From Allacma fusca (lineage: Eukaryota; Arthropoda; Collembola; Symphypleona; Sminthuridae), in assembly GCA_947179485.1 (NCBI GenBank), contig OX359246.1, positions 35,009,632 to 35,073,631 on the forward strand: DNA of 64,000 nucleotides, written 5' to 3'. Of this stretch, positions 10,515 through 22,231 are shown piece after piece. Position 1 is the stretch's first letter; each line of letters opens with the position of its first letter. Under the pieces are notes generated by a model. It searched no databases. It was not told where the DNA came from and saw only the letters and a list, made by a program, of their open reading frames with translations. Made by a program: the position numbers and the translations under genes.

Positions 10515-11459
10515 ATGATTTTTATTTTTATTTTCGCCTGTGACAGTGCTCCACTAGGCATTTGGGGAAGCCTCCCCAACCTCTCCAAGATGACAAATGC
10601 CGGAACTAAACTCAACATGGCCCGGACCAATTCCGTTAATAAGATGGTACCACTTCAACGGTCAGTAAGCATCCAGTCTCTCCCATCCATGGCTCAAAAC
10701 GGTAACAAACATTTTGACATTCCAATGCAAGCCGCTCCAGCGAAGAAAAATAATGCAGTCAAAGTTATGGCTGCCGGTGCTGCTCTTATGGTGGCACCGC
10801 CAATTATTAGTAAAATCTTGGATTTTATTCGCTCCCGGTCCAACACCTTTCCCGAACTTCCTAAACCTGACCAAGATATTCAACCTCCTCCACTCACTCC
10901 CTCACCCCTCGACAAAAGACTCATGTTAGGTTCTCCTATGACGCCTGACGAAATCAAAGACGATACATTTAAGCCTTTTGAAAATGTTAATAATTATGAT
11001 GCCAATATAACCCAAATGTTAGAAGAATTGAAAGCCATTCATAATTCTTTTCTCTCATTACAGAATAAAGAGGAGCCCGGACAGACAGTTCAGATCACGT
11101 CAACTATTTCTCCGCCCGTGCATGCTAAACAAACGGCGCCGGAACCCATACTACCAGCTATTCCGGTTCCAAAGATGGAAATTGGCGTTGGCGAAGGCGA
11201 TTCTCAAGTCCTTCTCCGGATTTTTACTCTGTCAAGTACAGCTCTCTCCACCATAATTGGTTTCGGATTAATTATATATGGTTTGTATTGTTATTATCGG
11301 TATCGTCAGCGAAACCGTCGGGACTCAAGAATCTCACACGCCCTCCCCAGCGCCTATTTCATCAATAATCCTCGACCCAACCATCATGACAACCCTTACC
11401 CTCCAATTGTTGCTCTCAACAATTTGTCCAATCAGCTGTCTGCCCGGACTCCCGCGTAA
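10515..11459 (+). CDS. retrotransposon 3' frame 2, putative single-pass membrane protein (Env position)
   Basis: The frame is open from 10347, but I choose the ATG at 10515, six bases after the previous stop. It places a short hydrophobic signal-like segment (MIFIFIFACDS) exactly at the N-terminus and gives 314 residues. A Pro-rich ectodomain-like region follows, with a short hydrophobic patch at about residue 85. A clear transmembrane helix near 236-262 is followed by a basic stop-transfer sequence (YRYRQRNRR) and a tail of about 50 residues. The topology (signal, ectodomain, TM, short tail) and the 3' location resemble an envelope gene, but cysteines are scarce, no furin-type site is evident and no Env family is recognised. 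Function is unassigned. Confidence 0.6.
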   Translation: MIFIFIFACDSAPLGIWGSLPNLSKMTNAGTKLNMARTNSVNKMVPLQRSVSIQSLPSMAQNGNKHFDIPMQAAPAKKNNAVKVMAAGAALMVAPPIISKILDFIRSRSNTFPELPKPDQDIQPPPLTPSPLDKRLMLGSPMTPDEIKDDTFKPFENVNNYDANITQMLEELKAIHNSFLSLQNKEEPGQTVQITSTISPPVHAKQTAPEPILPAIPVPKMEIGVGEGDSQVLLRIFTLSSTALSTIIGFGLIIYGLYCYYRYRQRNRRDSRISHALPSAYFINNPRPNHHDNPYPPIVALNNLSNQLSARTPA

Positions 11460-11736
11460 ACATTACGTCTACGTATTTTAATTCACAATTTAATTTAACC
11501 ACATGAATATGTACTAATGATATATTGATTGTTACACTTGTTATCACCTTCACCTTAAATGATTTCCGTCGGTGTACTAGCTCGTAAAGAAAAACACCAA
11601 AATAATATTTTGCACTATCTCTTCTTTAATCTGCCTATCTTTTGTTAATTATACATACCTAATGTACTAACACATTATGAATTTTAATTTCAAATTCTTA
11701 AATTTTGAGGACAAAATTTTCCCCGACCGACCGGGA

Positions 11737-12248
11737 TGTAAGGTATGTATATAGAAATTACACAAATTAGTTAAGTTCACACATGAATAAATAATTAAGT
11801 TGTGATGACACAACCATTGGTTAAGTCAGTTCAAAGGAACTCAAACACTTGATTGTAAAGGTGCAATGTAAGCACTTCCCACCGGCTCAAGCCGACAAAT
11901 GTCAACGTCCGGTTACATCCATTATGATGTAACGTCTAGACTTAAGATTGTAAAAATAGGCTCAAGTAGCCACTTGTTAAGTTTAAGATTCTTCCAGACA
12001 CTTCAGTGAATAACTGAGAGTCATTCCAGTAACACCTATTTTTAGTTGTTAATCTCATTTCCTTTTGATTTCAGTTATTAAATAAAAGCAATTAGTCTTC
12101 AGATTAATAGAAAATCACAATCAACCGTTTATTCATAATCATTCCTTCCATCAGCACGATTTCCAATTATTTACAATTTCTTGATAATTACATAAGTAAA
12201 TAATCCAGGAGTTAGGATTTCATGGTATAACCATAACCTACTCTTTTA
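11737..12248 (+). repeat. 3' LTR
   Basis: 512 bp, matching the 5' LTR almost base for base. Starts TGTAAGG, ends TCTTTTA, and has AATAAA at 12081-12086. The sequence just before it (GAGGACAAAATTTTCCCC, then GACCGACCGGGA) is the type of segment found at gypsy polypurine tracts. Confidence 0.93.
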
Positions 12249-12252
12249 ATAT

Positions 12253-14054
12253 TTAGAAGTCATATTTGACATTAAACAATGAATAATCATGTTCCCTAGG
12301 AAGTTATAAATAGGAGGAAATTAGTTCCTAATTCTGTTTTTGTGTGTACTTATACTGTTTTCATTCTGGAACTATCTATCGCTATGTGTCTAAAGCATGT
12401 CGTCGGCTAAACTTGCTAACCGGCTATAATTTAAAGTGCCTAGAATGCAGACCGGCTATTGCGCTCCCACTACAAACTAAAATGAAAACCGGCCATAATT
12501 TCCCGTTACAGTAGAGCGTACAATCCGCACCGCGGAGCGCGGGGGAATAAATTATGGCCGGTTATCACATTTGAGATTTGAGCGTGAACGCTATATAGAC
12601 GTTCTTGTTTTAAGAATTTTAATCTAAGCATTTTTTTCTAACCATCATACATGCAAATTCTCCGCACGTAATTTCCAGCAAACTTGAGTCTCGTCCAGAT
12701 CTCTATGAAATCAAATTCCATAAAATTTGTCATAAACTGTGGAATAGTATTCTGAAAATAAATAATTTTATTCTTTGAGATAACAACTTTACAAATAAGG
12801 AATTATACTCGCTGCTTTAAACTTACGTGCGGGGACAGATGAATGAATGTTATTTTTTGAAATTTCAGATAATTGGTTGGAGTTTCAAGGAGGTCGATAA
12901 TTTTCTAGCAAGCTCACTGGGTTGAAAAGGAGAAAAGGGTATTGTGAATCGAGCCAGATTTCAAATTATATATTCAAATATTTTAAATTGTTATTCACGC
13001 GGGGGTAGGGGCAGTTTCTCAAACTCGATTCCATAATTGATTCTTTGTTCTAGTTTACAAACTGTAAAGTCGTAATAGTTTTTCATTATTAAGTGACTTT
13101 CATGCTACCGTTAATTAATCATAATAAAATTTACAGCTAGCTAATACCCATTGGGTGAACATTTCTGCATTTTGAGGGATTGGATTTGCAAACGAGAATC
13201 GGTTTTCAAGGGGATTAATTTGAGCCTAGTTCCATCTTTCTAAGTTCAAAATTCAGAAATGTGAATACTGCTTACCCTCAGCCCATACATAATTGGGAAG
13301 ACATTTTGAGTACGATGTCGTGTCTTTGCACATTAATTTTTACAGCCCTGAGTAATTTACAATGTTGTGGTAAATATTTTATTTAAATATGTTTTCTTCT
13401 TAACCAATTACGACACACGGAAGTTAGTTGGGGAACACAAAATAAGTACTTTGTTTTTCCATAGTTCATTTCCGCACTGTTTTCACTATACTACTTAATG
13501 GTAGCTTCTATGTTCTATGCATGCCTTTACCGTTTTTATAACATCCTCAGCCGTGCTACTTCTAAATTACTTCCTCTATGGTAGGTGTAGTCCACAGTGA
13601 AGATAAGCAAGTAAAATCAATCAGTTGATGCTATCGAAGTAAATAATATTGAGCCAGGAAACTTACCTTTGTGACACCCCTAAACAGCGGAAAGTGCTCA
13701 GATATTATAGCATTTAGCCTTATCACAAATGTTCGGTCTTTTACGTAGTTATTTATTATCACGATATTATTTTAATTAGATAATAAGATGTGTTAGAAAA
13801 GAAACTAGGAGTGTTACTTCCTCATTATTAGAATGTACGTAACTTTATCGAGTCCAGGATACTGCATAACATTTATCTAAGTTAGTAAATATTTCACCCA
13901 TGAAAAGGTGACCGCGAGTCTACAACAACAACAATTTTCTTCACATAATCAATTCCACTGCTGAGCTTTTTTAGCTCAATGTTTATTATAATATTTTTAA
14001 ACCCATTACCACATTGATACACTGATTATGAGCTTCGAAGTGAACGATTTTCCA
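12253..14054. other. intergenic; small inverted-repeat cluster near 12418-12563
   Basis: No gene seen. AACCGGCTATAATTT at 12418-12432 and AACCGGCCATAATTT at 12487-12501 are direct copies, and AAATTATGGCCGGTT at 12549-12563 is their inverse. Together they form a locally GC-richer palindromic block that may be a short transposon or its remnant. The rest is AT-rich and featureless. Confidence 0.5.
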
Positions 14055-15117
14055 TAGAAATACTAACAAGTAACCCACGCCCCATGCCCACTCGGCATCG
14101 GAATGAAATTTTGTGGGAGCTTAGGTACCTGGCCCAATGTCACAGCGAGAGCAAACGTTTGTGCCATCTCGCCCTGGTTTGCGCGGGAAATCGCACAGAA
14201 GTTTTAAATTCTAATTCGTGAACAAAGGGTCCTCCCTGTCCAACTTAAATTTTCTCAATAGCTCATCTGAACACCCACGAAATTATTTCTTACAAACAAC
14301 GTTAAAAATTATTTGAAACAAAACATGAAAATTGAGTGAATAATTTTATCCTTTGAAACCCAAATTGGATTTTTTATTAAAAACGTGGCAATATACGAAT
14401 TCCCAATATTCAACGGAAAGGGTTTCAAATTTTCAAAATTTAAGCCAATGGATGTTCCCAATGTTATGAAACACCGTATAAAATTAACATCAATAAAGAC
14501 ATTTCCACTAATGTTGTCCTACTGGTGTAGTTTGGTAGCATGTGCTAATTAATATAATGTTGTGTTGTATGACATATTAATGAGCTTTTACGCATTTTTA
14601 GCATTTTTATTTTTTTTAGTGAAATTTGAAAATGGAGTTCTCTTATGGAATATACAATTTTAAACCGGACAGAGGATGATGTTAAGATGAGCTATTCAAC
14701 AGACGTCTTTACCCCTGAAGATGAATTTCCCCAAACTGGTCGTCTGTTCTAACAGGTCATGACCACATGGGCGAGATGGCCCAAATCAAGTTTGCAAACA
14801 TACTAGTATTGTGTAATAAGGGATATTAATTAGCCTTGATGCATTTTTATTTTTTTCGTAAAATTTGAAAATGAAACTTCCTTATGGGATTTAACATTGG
14901 AAAATTTAAGTTGGACAGGGAGGACCCTTTGTTCACGAATTAGAATTTAAAACTTCTGTGCGATTTCCCGCGCAAACCAGGGTGAGATGGCACAAACGTT
15001 TGATCTCGCTGGGACATTGGGCCAGGTACCTAAGCTCCCACAAAACTTCATTCCGATCCCGAGTGGGCATGGGGTGTGGGTTACTTGTAAGTAGATATGT
15101 ATACGTAAGTATTTCTA
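14055..15117. mobile_element. long-inverted-repeat (foldback) element, about 1.06 kb
   Basis: The left arm (14055-14254) and right arm (14900-15117) are inverted copies across about 200 bp, sharing for example CTTCTGTGCGATTTCCCGCG and AGGTACCTAAGCTCCCACAA with few mismatches. The right arm has an extra 18-bp TATACGTA-like insert near its outer end. The centre also holds a direct repeat (about 14570-14680 versus 14815-14925). No clear target duplication and no transposase are visible, so the superfamily is unassigned. Confidence 0.7.
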
Positions 15118-15509
15118 GGCCAGCCACAATTTTCAAATATTAAATCGTTTTATTAGACTGTAAGAGTATGTACATACATGGTACTGAACGACGCGAATAT
15201 CTGTGACTCTGTGACCCATATTATTTCTCGAAACGTAAATGGCACGTCATATTGATTTGTTATCCAATTAAAAGGAAATTCAGGCTCTTTTATTAATTTC
15301 ACCAATTCACTGCACAAACACATTTTAAAATAAACGCGACGAAAATTTTGAAATGTCGGAGTTTCCTTCAGCCATGCTATTTTAGCAATACAGACTATAG
15401 TCATGTACCCATCGTCGTAAGGGTTCCATTACCGACGTGTGAAATTTTTACATTGAAATACTGGTCCTCCAAGAGTTCTTCTGTAACTTTGTCTTCTGTA
15501 TTTTGAGCA
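15118..15509. other. intergenic upstream of 7-TM copy A
   Basis: No gene called. An 83-codon antisense frame (15153-15404) without ATG-supported context or family similarity lies here. A TGA six bases before the copy A ATG, in its frame, shows that copy A starts at 15510 unless an upstream exon exists. Confidence 0.45.
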
Positions 15510-17375
15510 ATGGTCAACTCAATGCCACTGTTCGGTTTTATAGCGAATAAATTTTCCAAATTGTTGTTATTTCCCTTTCACTATGACCCAAGAACGAATT
15601 ACATCCGTTCGTTTATGGGATGGCGCAAGACTTACTTTATTGTATTTCACTTGATTTTATTTGCCCTCAACAACTTGTTCATAGCTGGGCGAGTGGTTCA
15701 ATTCATGGTTCAGCTGGCATTTCAATCAGACAATGTGGGCAAAATATATTCCGCAGGGCTGACTTTACTCTTCACTTTCCTAATATCCAATCTTATGGCT
15801 AGTATCAACATTTTAAACTACATGTGGAAGCAAGATGAATGGGTTTCGTTTTATAACGAACTTGTAACATTGAGGAATAAAATGTTGGGTACGTTTAATA
15901 ATAATTTATCTTTTATATATGCACTCTTCCTGGGTTACTACTAATTTTGAGTCACATTAGTGTAAGTATGCAACCTGAAGGTATAGAAACTTTTAAAGGT
16001 TGAGAAACATCTTGAAAACATTTTATTGGAAATCATTCAATTATTACACTTGAAATCTCATGATGCACATACCCTTGGCAATTACTTTTTCCTTTTATAT
16101 TTTACAGACAACCAATATAACCAGAAACAGGAGAGACTGAAATCGATAATTGTTGTAGCTATTGGTATTTTGAGAGGTTTCGGAACAATTTCTGCTGCTA
16201 TCAAATTTCCGACCAAATACCAATATGTATATTCTGTTCTACCCTTGACTTGGCAAACGCCGAAGGTGTTTGCAATTTTTGTGGTATACACGATACATAC
16301 CACATCCGCATACATCAGTAGTATGATACTGGTCGTGGGGGTGCTCTTGACTTACTTCACGACCTCAAAAAACGCCTTCAAAATGAGGTAAATGTGCTCT
16401 TGAAAATATTATTTCGGAGTTGTAGTGCCTTGATTGTGCTTGCAAATTGAATATAACCTTTTATTTTATTAGTTAAAACACACTGAAATAAAATTGTTTT
16501 GTATTCTACCGGTATCTTTTGTATTAACTTTGTGGACCTTATGCCAATTAACATTGTCAACAAATTTTACAATTGTTTGGACATGTGTATGGATTGATGG
16601 AGCTATTTAAGTTTCATGTTGATTTGTACAACAAATGAGGCAGTATTCAATTACTTTGGGGGTAACCTTGTAATGCTTGAATGAGTAGTATTTTTCATTC
16701 AAACATTTCTTGTTGTGTATTTTTGATTACAAACAAAATGGCACACGTGCATTTTCACAAAAAAAGGATTAATAGGATGATTTTGTTTAGAAAATATGCG
16801 TCTTGCCTTCAGTCTAAAATGTACCTACGCATTTGCATTTCTTTAAAAACGTCATGCTGTGAGCTTTGTTAATACAATAATATTGAATATTTTTATGCAG
16901 TAATCATGGAAAACCGCTGACTCGTAAGAGATGCACAACATTTAGAAGCTTACAAGTTTTGTCAAACCATTATAACGATTGCTTCTCAGCTCTGGGACTT
17001 CCTGGACTTGTATTGTGTCTTCTGGGGCTCTTTATGTCATCTACTTACGGTTTCGTGCGCTTTCTTACAAGTGGAACAAATAATTTTAAACATTTTCCAA
17101 TAGGAGTGGCTGGAGCAACTACTGGTCTCATGGTTATCATTCCAGCTGCGGGAAAGTTGTTTAAAATCTCAGAGGATGAGAAATGGCGCTTGATTCATCA
17201 AAGTAGGATTTGCTGTTCAGGGTTTCCTGAAGAGAAAATTTGCAAGAAAAGAGTACGATCCTTTCCAGTGGTGGGTGTCTCTTTTTCGTCCGTGTTTTTC
17301 GTGAAACCGGGAACAGTTATATTATTTTTGAACTTTGCAATAGCTCAGACCATTGCATTGCTAATCAATTTTTAA
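15510..17375 (+). CDS. 7-TM chemoreceptor-like protein, copy A (377 aa, 3 exons)
   Basis: Exons 15510-15888, 16108-16387 and 16901-17375; introns in phases 1 and 2 with GT-AG ends, giving 377 residues. The N-terminus starts M-x-NSMP, as in the sister copies. Hydrophobic segments lie at about 41-71, 82-105, 135-160, 185-210, 240-265, 280-300 and 345-375, i.e. about seven. Exon 3 has the pattern YR/FRSLQVLSNHYND, then a hydrophobic helix ending YGFVRFL. It ends with a conserved Cys pair, SFPVVGVSF and a last helix that closes four residues from the stop (LINF). This resembles the Y..L...N...F block and final TM7 of insect gustatory receptors, with QT and NF where TY and QF are usual. The likely role is a sensory membrane receptor or channel. 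That family assignment is inference; the gene structure is direct. Confidence 0.8.
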
Positions 17376-18906
17376 TGATGTAATGAATGCTGACTACACA
17401 TATTGATATTTATTATTTCAATCAGGAAATATTTTTTGTATCGGACATTTGTTATGCGTTTTTTCAATGTAAAGGATTAGCATTTAAATTACTCGATCGT
17501 CAAAATAGAAACCGAATTCCCTCTACTTTTATCAAAGATATGGACCACCCTCTTTTCCTGATGTTATTAAGGACTCACGGTCAGGTAACCCATAAAAATA
17601 TTAAATAATAATAATATTACGTAATATAATGTTTGCAGGATTGAGTTCTTTAGTTAATAAAATATTCGAGAACAATACATTTAATAATAATAATGTAGTA
17701 ACATATTTAATAAGTAGCCAAATATTGCTGAGACTAATCAACTCTGCTTTTGCTCTTTTGAAATGCCAGCAAATTAAATACACATATATACATACGCTCA
17801 TATGTATGTTAATGTAAAAACACATTTTGTGCAAAATTGTAGTGTACTTCCTCGAGTTTGCTCCAACTAAAAGCTCCAAGGGCTTCCAATCCGATCCAAT
17901 AAATCACAACATATTACAGTCCATTTGTAACCATTCTATGATAGTAAAAGTCGTGTTCACCTCGTCGGTTGCTGGGCGGTGTACTATCGCCCTAACAGCT
18001 GACCACTGCTAGATTTCCACCAACCAGCAATGACTCTAGACTCGATTTTGTCATTAAAACATTTTGAAGATTGTTCATGGGCGTATCGCTTTAGTGTATG
18101 CCTGGTTATGCTCAGACGAGACAATGCGCATTTATCCTTCAAATTCATTAAGCATTCAAATATTTATTCAAGGACTGCATATACAGCATATCATGTTTTA
18201 TAAAACAAAAATATACATTTTCTCGAAATATTAGTGTTTAACAGCAAAAGCTGGAGATACCTTACAAATGTTCACATTCGTTATATATAAATACGTACTA
18301 TGAATCCAAACATGAAACAAGTCTTTGGCACCTACAAACTTATTAGATTATTTTTCTGTAATTCTGCACACGAACATTTATATAACTAACGAATCATCTT
18401 TGCATAAAAATACATCATCTCCGTTGCTTGTTCTTACTGGTTAGTGTAAGTCTTGGTAGTTTATCGTTTGTTTTCGTTTAACTGAATTTTTTTTTGTATT
18501 GGTTTCCGTTTTGGCTATCAGAAACCGTTAGGTCAAATTTTCGGTTAATATCGTTTTTCAATAACGTTATCCGATAACGTTTTCCATGTCTGTTTTATAC
18601 AACGCAATTTTGGCAAAAGACATTTGCCAGAACTTTTACTTAACGGTAGTCCATCGACAATGGCTATTGTTTGAATCGCTACTTCGCAAAAATTATTAAA
18701 CAAGATTTAAAATGATTTAAAACTTTTTGAAAAATCAAAATAATAATACTGACCGCAGTCAGTGTTCTCCATTCTGTATTACTTGACTTGTTTTAAGTCG
18801 AAGAAGATTTTGAAAACGTCTTGGGAAATGGCTACATTAGTGCTATAGTAAGTCACTCAATCCCTAGCTAAATCGCTTTTGACTACCCCCTGCGGAGATC
18901 TTCTGG
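17376..18906. other. intergenic; 3' flank of copy A shared with copy E
   Basis: The first 450 bp after copy A is related to the flank of orphan exon E: shared words include TCGGACATT, CATTTAAATTACTCGA and TTTTGAAATGCCAG / TTTTGAATTGCCAG. It was therefore part of the duplicated block. The remainder has no recognised feature. Confidence 0.5.
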
Positions 18907-18914
18907 GATGTCAG

Positions 18915-19895
18915 TAGAGCTTCCAACGTGTTCAACATTTTTGTTCCGTACGAAATTCCGTTCCGTTCCGAAACCTACAAATAATATTGTTCCCGGTTCC
19001 GTTCCGGCTGTCGGGACATCGGAACATTTGAACTGACACCGTTCGGAACAAAGGAGTAAAGTATTTTTTCCGTTACACGTTGTGTTCCGTTCCGTATTAT
19101 GTTAGTTTTTCCGTTCCGAACACGTTCCGTTCCGAAATATCCCGGAATTTTTCACAACATATACATGAAACGCGTGTACAAATTACTGAAAACTTAATAT
19201 ACATGATATACTTTTAATAGATTGGATGCTAGGGAATGCTATTATTTAATTATATAAAATAACATTTAATAATAATTAGGCCACATAAAAAGAACTACTG
19301 TGCAGTATTATAAAATTATTATTAATTATTTTTTAGCAATAAATATTTGTAGCGTGTGGACTTCAATGGCCTAACAGTGTTAATTTCCTGCAAGCTTGCT
19401 TCATTGCTGCTAATAATTTCGATTTCAGAATTTTCATTTCAAGAAAAATCGCCCATGCCCATGTTTATTAAACAAAATTAGTTATTCTGTTGATTTTCAT
19501 GGAAAACGATACTCGCATTACATATAAGCATTTGCGTAAATTAAATCTAACTGTGTTCATCCAATTTCGTTATTTTGGCAAAAAACTGCTTACAAGCCAG
19601 AGCGATAAGAAATGTGTTTCCATTCTAGTTGAACGATGGCGCGACACTTCAGAAATTGTACCGGGATCGGTTCGGAACGGAACAGAACAATTCCGCTTTC
19701 CGGTGAAATAAATTATATGGGACATTTTTCGTACCGATGCTCTGAACCGTCCCGGTCCCGATATTATCGGTACAAGTGCTCATGTTCCGGTTTTGTCCCG
19801 ATTCAATGACGGAATCAAAAAGAATGTTCCGAAATTGTTCCGTTCCGTTTCCGAACACGGAACTTCGGGATTTCGGAAACCCGAAGGAAGCTCTA
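18915..19895. mobile_element. hAT-type non-autonomous transposon 3 (GTTCCG-rich ends)
   Basis: Terminal inverted repeat TAGAGCTTCC at 18915-18924 with its complement GGAAGCTCTA at 19886-19895. A perfect 8-bp target duplication, GATGTCAG, lies at 18907-18914 and 19896-19903. The outer 230-250 bp on each side is packed with GTTCCG/CGGAAC units; the centre (about 19150-19640) is not. Same architecture as the elements at 911 and 2059, but with an unrelated motif. A 73-codon frame inside it is a by-product of the repeats. Confidence 0.88.
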
Positions 19896-19903
19896 GATGT
19901 CAG

Positions 19904-20761
19904 CAATGTCTTCGGCACTAGCTAAAAAAATTATTTCGCGATTCTTTCTCGGATACAACACCTGACAAATTACCAACCCTGTTCTTGAACATTACGTTCT
20001 CCGGAGCTAACCTTCCCAATAAACTATTATTATTAATTACACCAAAGTTAAAATCAATTAGATTATGCTTTACAAATTACAATAGAATCAGTTAATCATA
20101 ATATTAAATTCAAATGTTATCCTCCTGTACGTTTCACTTCTTGAACGGCCATTTTTGATTTACGTAAGTCTATTGTATTAGTACCGTATATATTTAAATG
20201 CTGCCATTAGGTTTCAGGGTATTTACATAGTTAATTGCAATCATCTGCGTCACAAATAAAATATATGGTACAAAGACATTAATCAAATCTAAGCAAATTT
20301 AAAATAAATGTAATGTACCACAAAAATACCCACATTCGATTTGGAATAAATAATTTAACGTGAAATTTAAAGACAACCAATATTACATCAAGAAATAATC
20401 ATTCTCTTTTTACTTCACGTGTCTAAATTATTTAAACCACCGTACTCAATTTTATTATTTATATTTATACAGATACGCCAAGTTTATTTATCTATTTATA
20501 GTTATGGCGCGTTTATTTATCTATTTATATACGCAATTATTAATATATTTATCGTTAATGCTAGACCTAATGGGTAGTTTTAAATAGTTCGTAAATTTAG
20601 ACACCACCCTGAGTATGTATAATAGTACGTTGCTATATTACAGCTTAGAGGTTGTGAAGATTACGTGATATAAAGTAAAAATACCCTAGAAATACCCATT
20701 GGATGTATTTTTTTAGGAATTTGAATAAAATCATAAATGCAATCCAAATTGAGTTTTATGT
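19904..20761. other. intergenic, nothing recognised
   Basis: AT-rich, with a small tandem patch near 20476-20545 (TTTATTTATCTATTTATA repeated). No coding signal. Confidence 0.5.
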
Positions 20762-21846
20762 TCATTTCAGTAGCAAGCATAGTTGAAAATTGGAATCGGA
20801 ATCGAAAAAGAATTCAAAAATTGGGCATGTACATGTACTGTTTCTACGAACTAAATTGTTGTACAAATTAGACGCTATTTCGGTGGATTCAAGGAGACTT
20901 GATATCATAAAGCGAACATCAAAGCTAAAGAAAAAGCTTTTTGAAGACTTTAACGCTTCAAATTCGATTTCTGTTTGACACTTGTCAGTGAGTCCGACAA
21001 TTGTTCTACACTTACTGCAGAAAACATTAGTCTTGCAGTGTCCTTGATGTGCATTTATATGCTTATTTAACATATAGCTACTCGATGGAACAGATTTATC
21101 AGACGAGTAGAGCAGTTGAAGCAACATAAGGAGGTCATCAGTAGCTTCCCTTGTGAGCCCGTGCTTAAGTACATATGCTGAGAGCAGAATTACTCTCTTC
21201 ATTAGTTAGGATCAATGTTGAACTATCCTGCAAAATTGCCAAAATATTTGTAATTGGAACTCAAAATATATTTAGCATCTTAAAACTGTCATAATTCAAC
21301 ATTTTCTTACATCATCCGCATCGTCTGAGCAGTGAATTTCCTCTGCTTCAAAGTTTAAATTAATATTTCCATCCGAGACTGGAATTTCCTGCAAAAAATG
21401 AAAGCATGTGTGTACAGTAAGGAAACTCATATGTACATAAATAACTTCTTGGAAACAAAGATATATCCAATTGCATCAAATAAGGTTATTGTATTTAATA
21501 CATGAAGATACATATGTGTAAAAAGTATTCTTTTACCTGCGACTCTCGACTGTAAGGCCTGTCTTCCAAATTATGGCTTAGAATGGATGACAAAATAGGT
21601 TCCGAAATCCGTCCATTTAATATATCCTGCCGACATTAAAAAATTCTTGCTAATAAAAAACTAAAAATAAATCAAACATTGCAACAATACTTTGTAAATA
21701 GATAGCAAATTAAATGAAATTGTGACAATTGTTGACAACAACAAGAACCTTACCTTCAAATATCTGTGTCTGGTTCGTCTTGGAAGACGGTTAACTAAAG
21801 GTTTCTGGTACTGCTTGTATTTTCTTTTAGGGGCCATTTTTGTCAA
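20762..21846 (-). pseudogene. decayed N-terminal part of a CACTA/EnSpm-like transposase-associated protein
   Basis: Read on the minus strand: exon 1 21846-21754 (MTKMAPKRKYK...PRRTRHRYLK), exon 2 21626-21537, exon 3 21388-21311, exon 4 21227-20762. Junctions of exons 1-3 are in phase 0 with GT-AG ends. Exon 4 opens in one frame for about 14 codons and then the family pattern (LLSAYVLKHGLTREATDDLL, then CSKC with a following C) continues in another, so there is a 1-base shift near 21185. A basic PRRTR N-terminus followed by an SAY.LKH.L....DLL block and a Cys cluster is what I know from proteins tied to animal CACTA-type elements. That is recognition from memory, not a search. The catalytic part is absent. 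Confidence 0.5.
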
Positions 21847-22231
21847 ATGTTGCAGCTATTAATAATATTAATAGTTTTCAATACAAAACTTGAACTCCTT
21901 TGAATGATCATATACATTTCGTCTTTCTATGAATGAAGGTAACTGAGCGCGAGGTTAGAGACAATGTATGTGTGGGCGTGACGTAATGTGCATATAATTG
22001 CACAGTTGTTGCACGTATAACGATTTATTGGCTTTAATAGGCTCTATTTTAGTCGACAGTCTAACAATAAGTACATAAGTGCATAATCGGTGCATGACCA
22101 AACCTTTGTTTATGCCACAGCCCAGTGACTTTATGATGAAGAATGTTTCGCGCCAACCATTTGTTGTAACGGACAGAAACCACCTCTGTATTTTTCTAGT
22201 GTATTTCTATTCCTAAACTTTAAAATCGAAA

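Larger units (their letters stand above)
3653..12248 (+). mobile_element. Ty3/gypsy-class LTR retrotransposon, coding region broken
   Basis: Two near-identical LTRs (3653-4163 and 11737-12248) enclose, in order, a gag-like region, an aspartic protease, reverse transcriptase, RNase H, an integrase and two further reading frames. Domain order with integrase after RNase H places it with Ty3/gypsy. The target duplication is ATAT at 3649-3652 and 12249-12252. The 5' LTR is followed directly by TGGTGGCC, whose TGG suits pairing to a tRNA CCA end. A purine-containing stretch GACCGACCGGGA precedes the 3' LTR. The LTRs differ by one 1-base indel and two substitutions, which suggests recent insertion. 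Even so, the coding region carries a frame change inside gag, a frame change near 7390, a TAA at 7578, and a deletion plus frame change near 8240. This copy therefore cannot make a full Gag-Pol by standard translation. Confidence 0.93.

Noticed and set aside
15153..15404. 83-codon minus-strand frame upstream of copy A
   Set aside because: No recognisable motif, signal peptide or splice partners; no second copy upstream of B, C or D.
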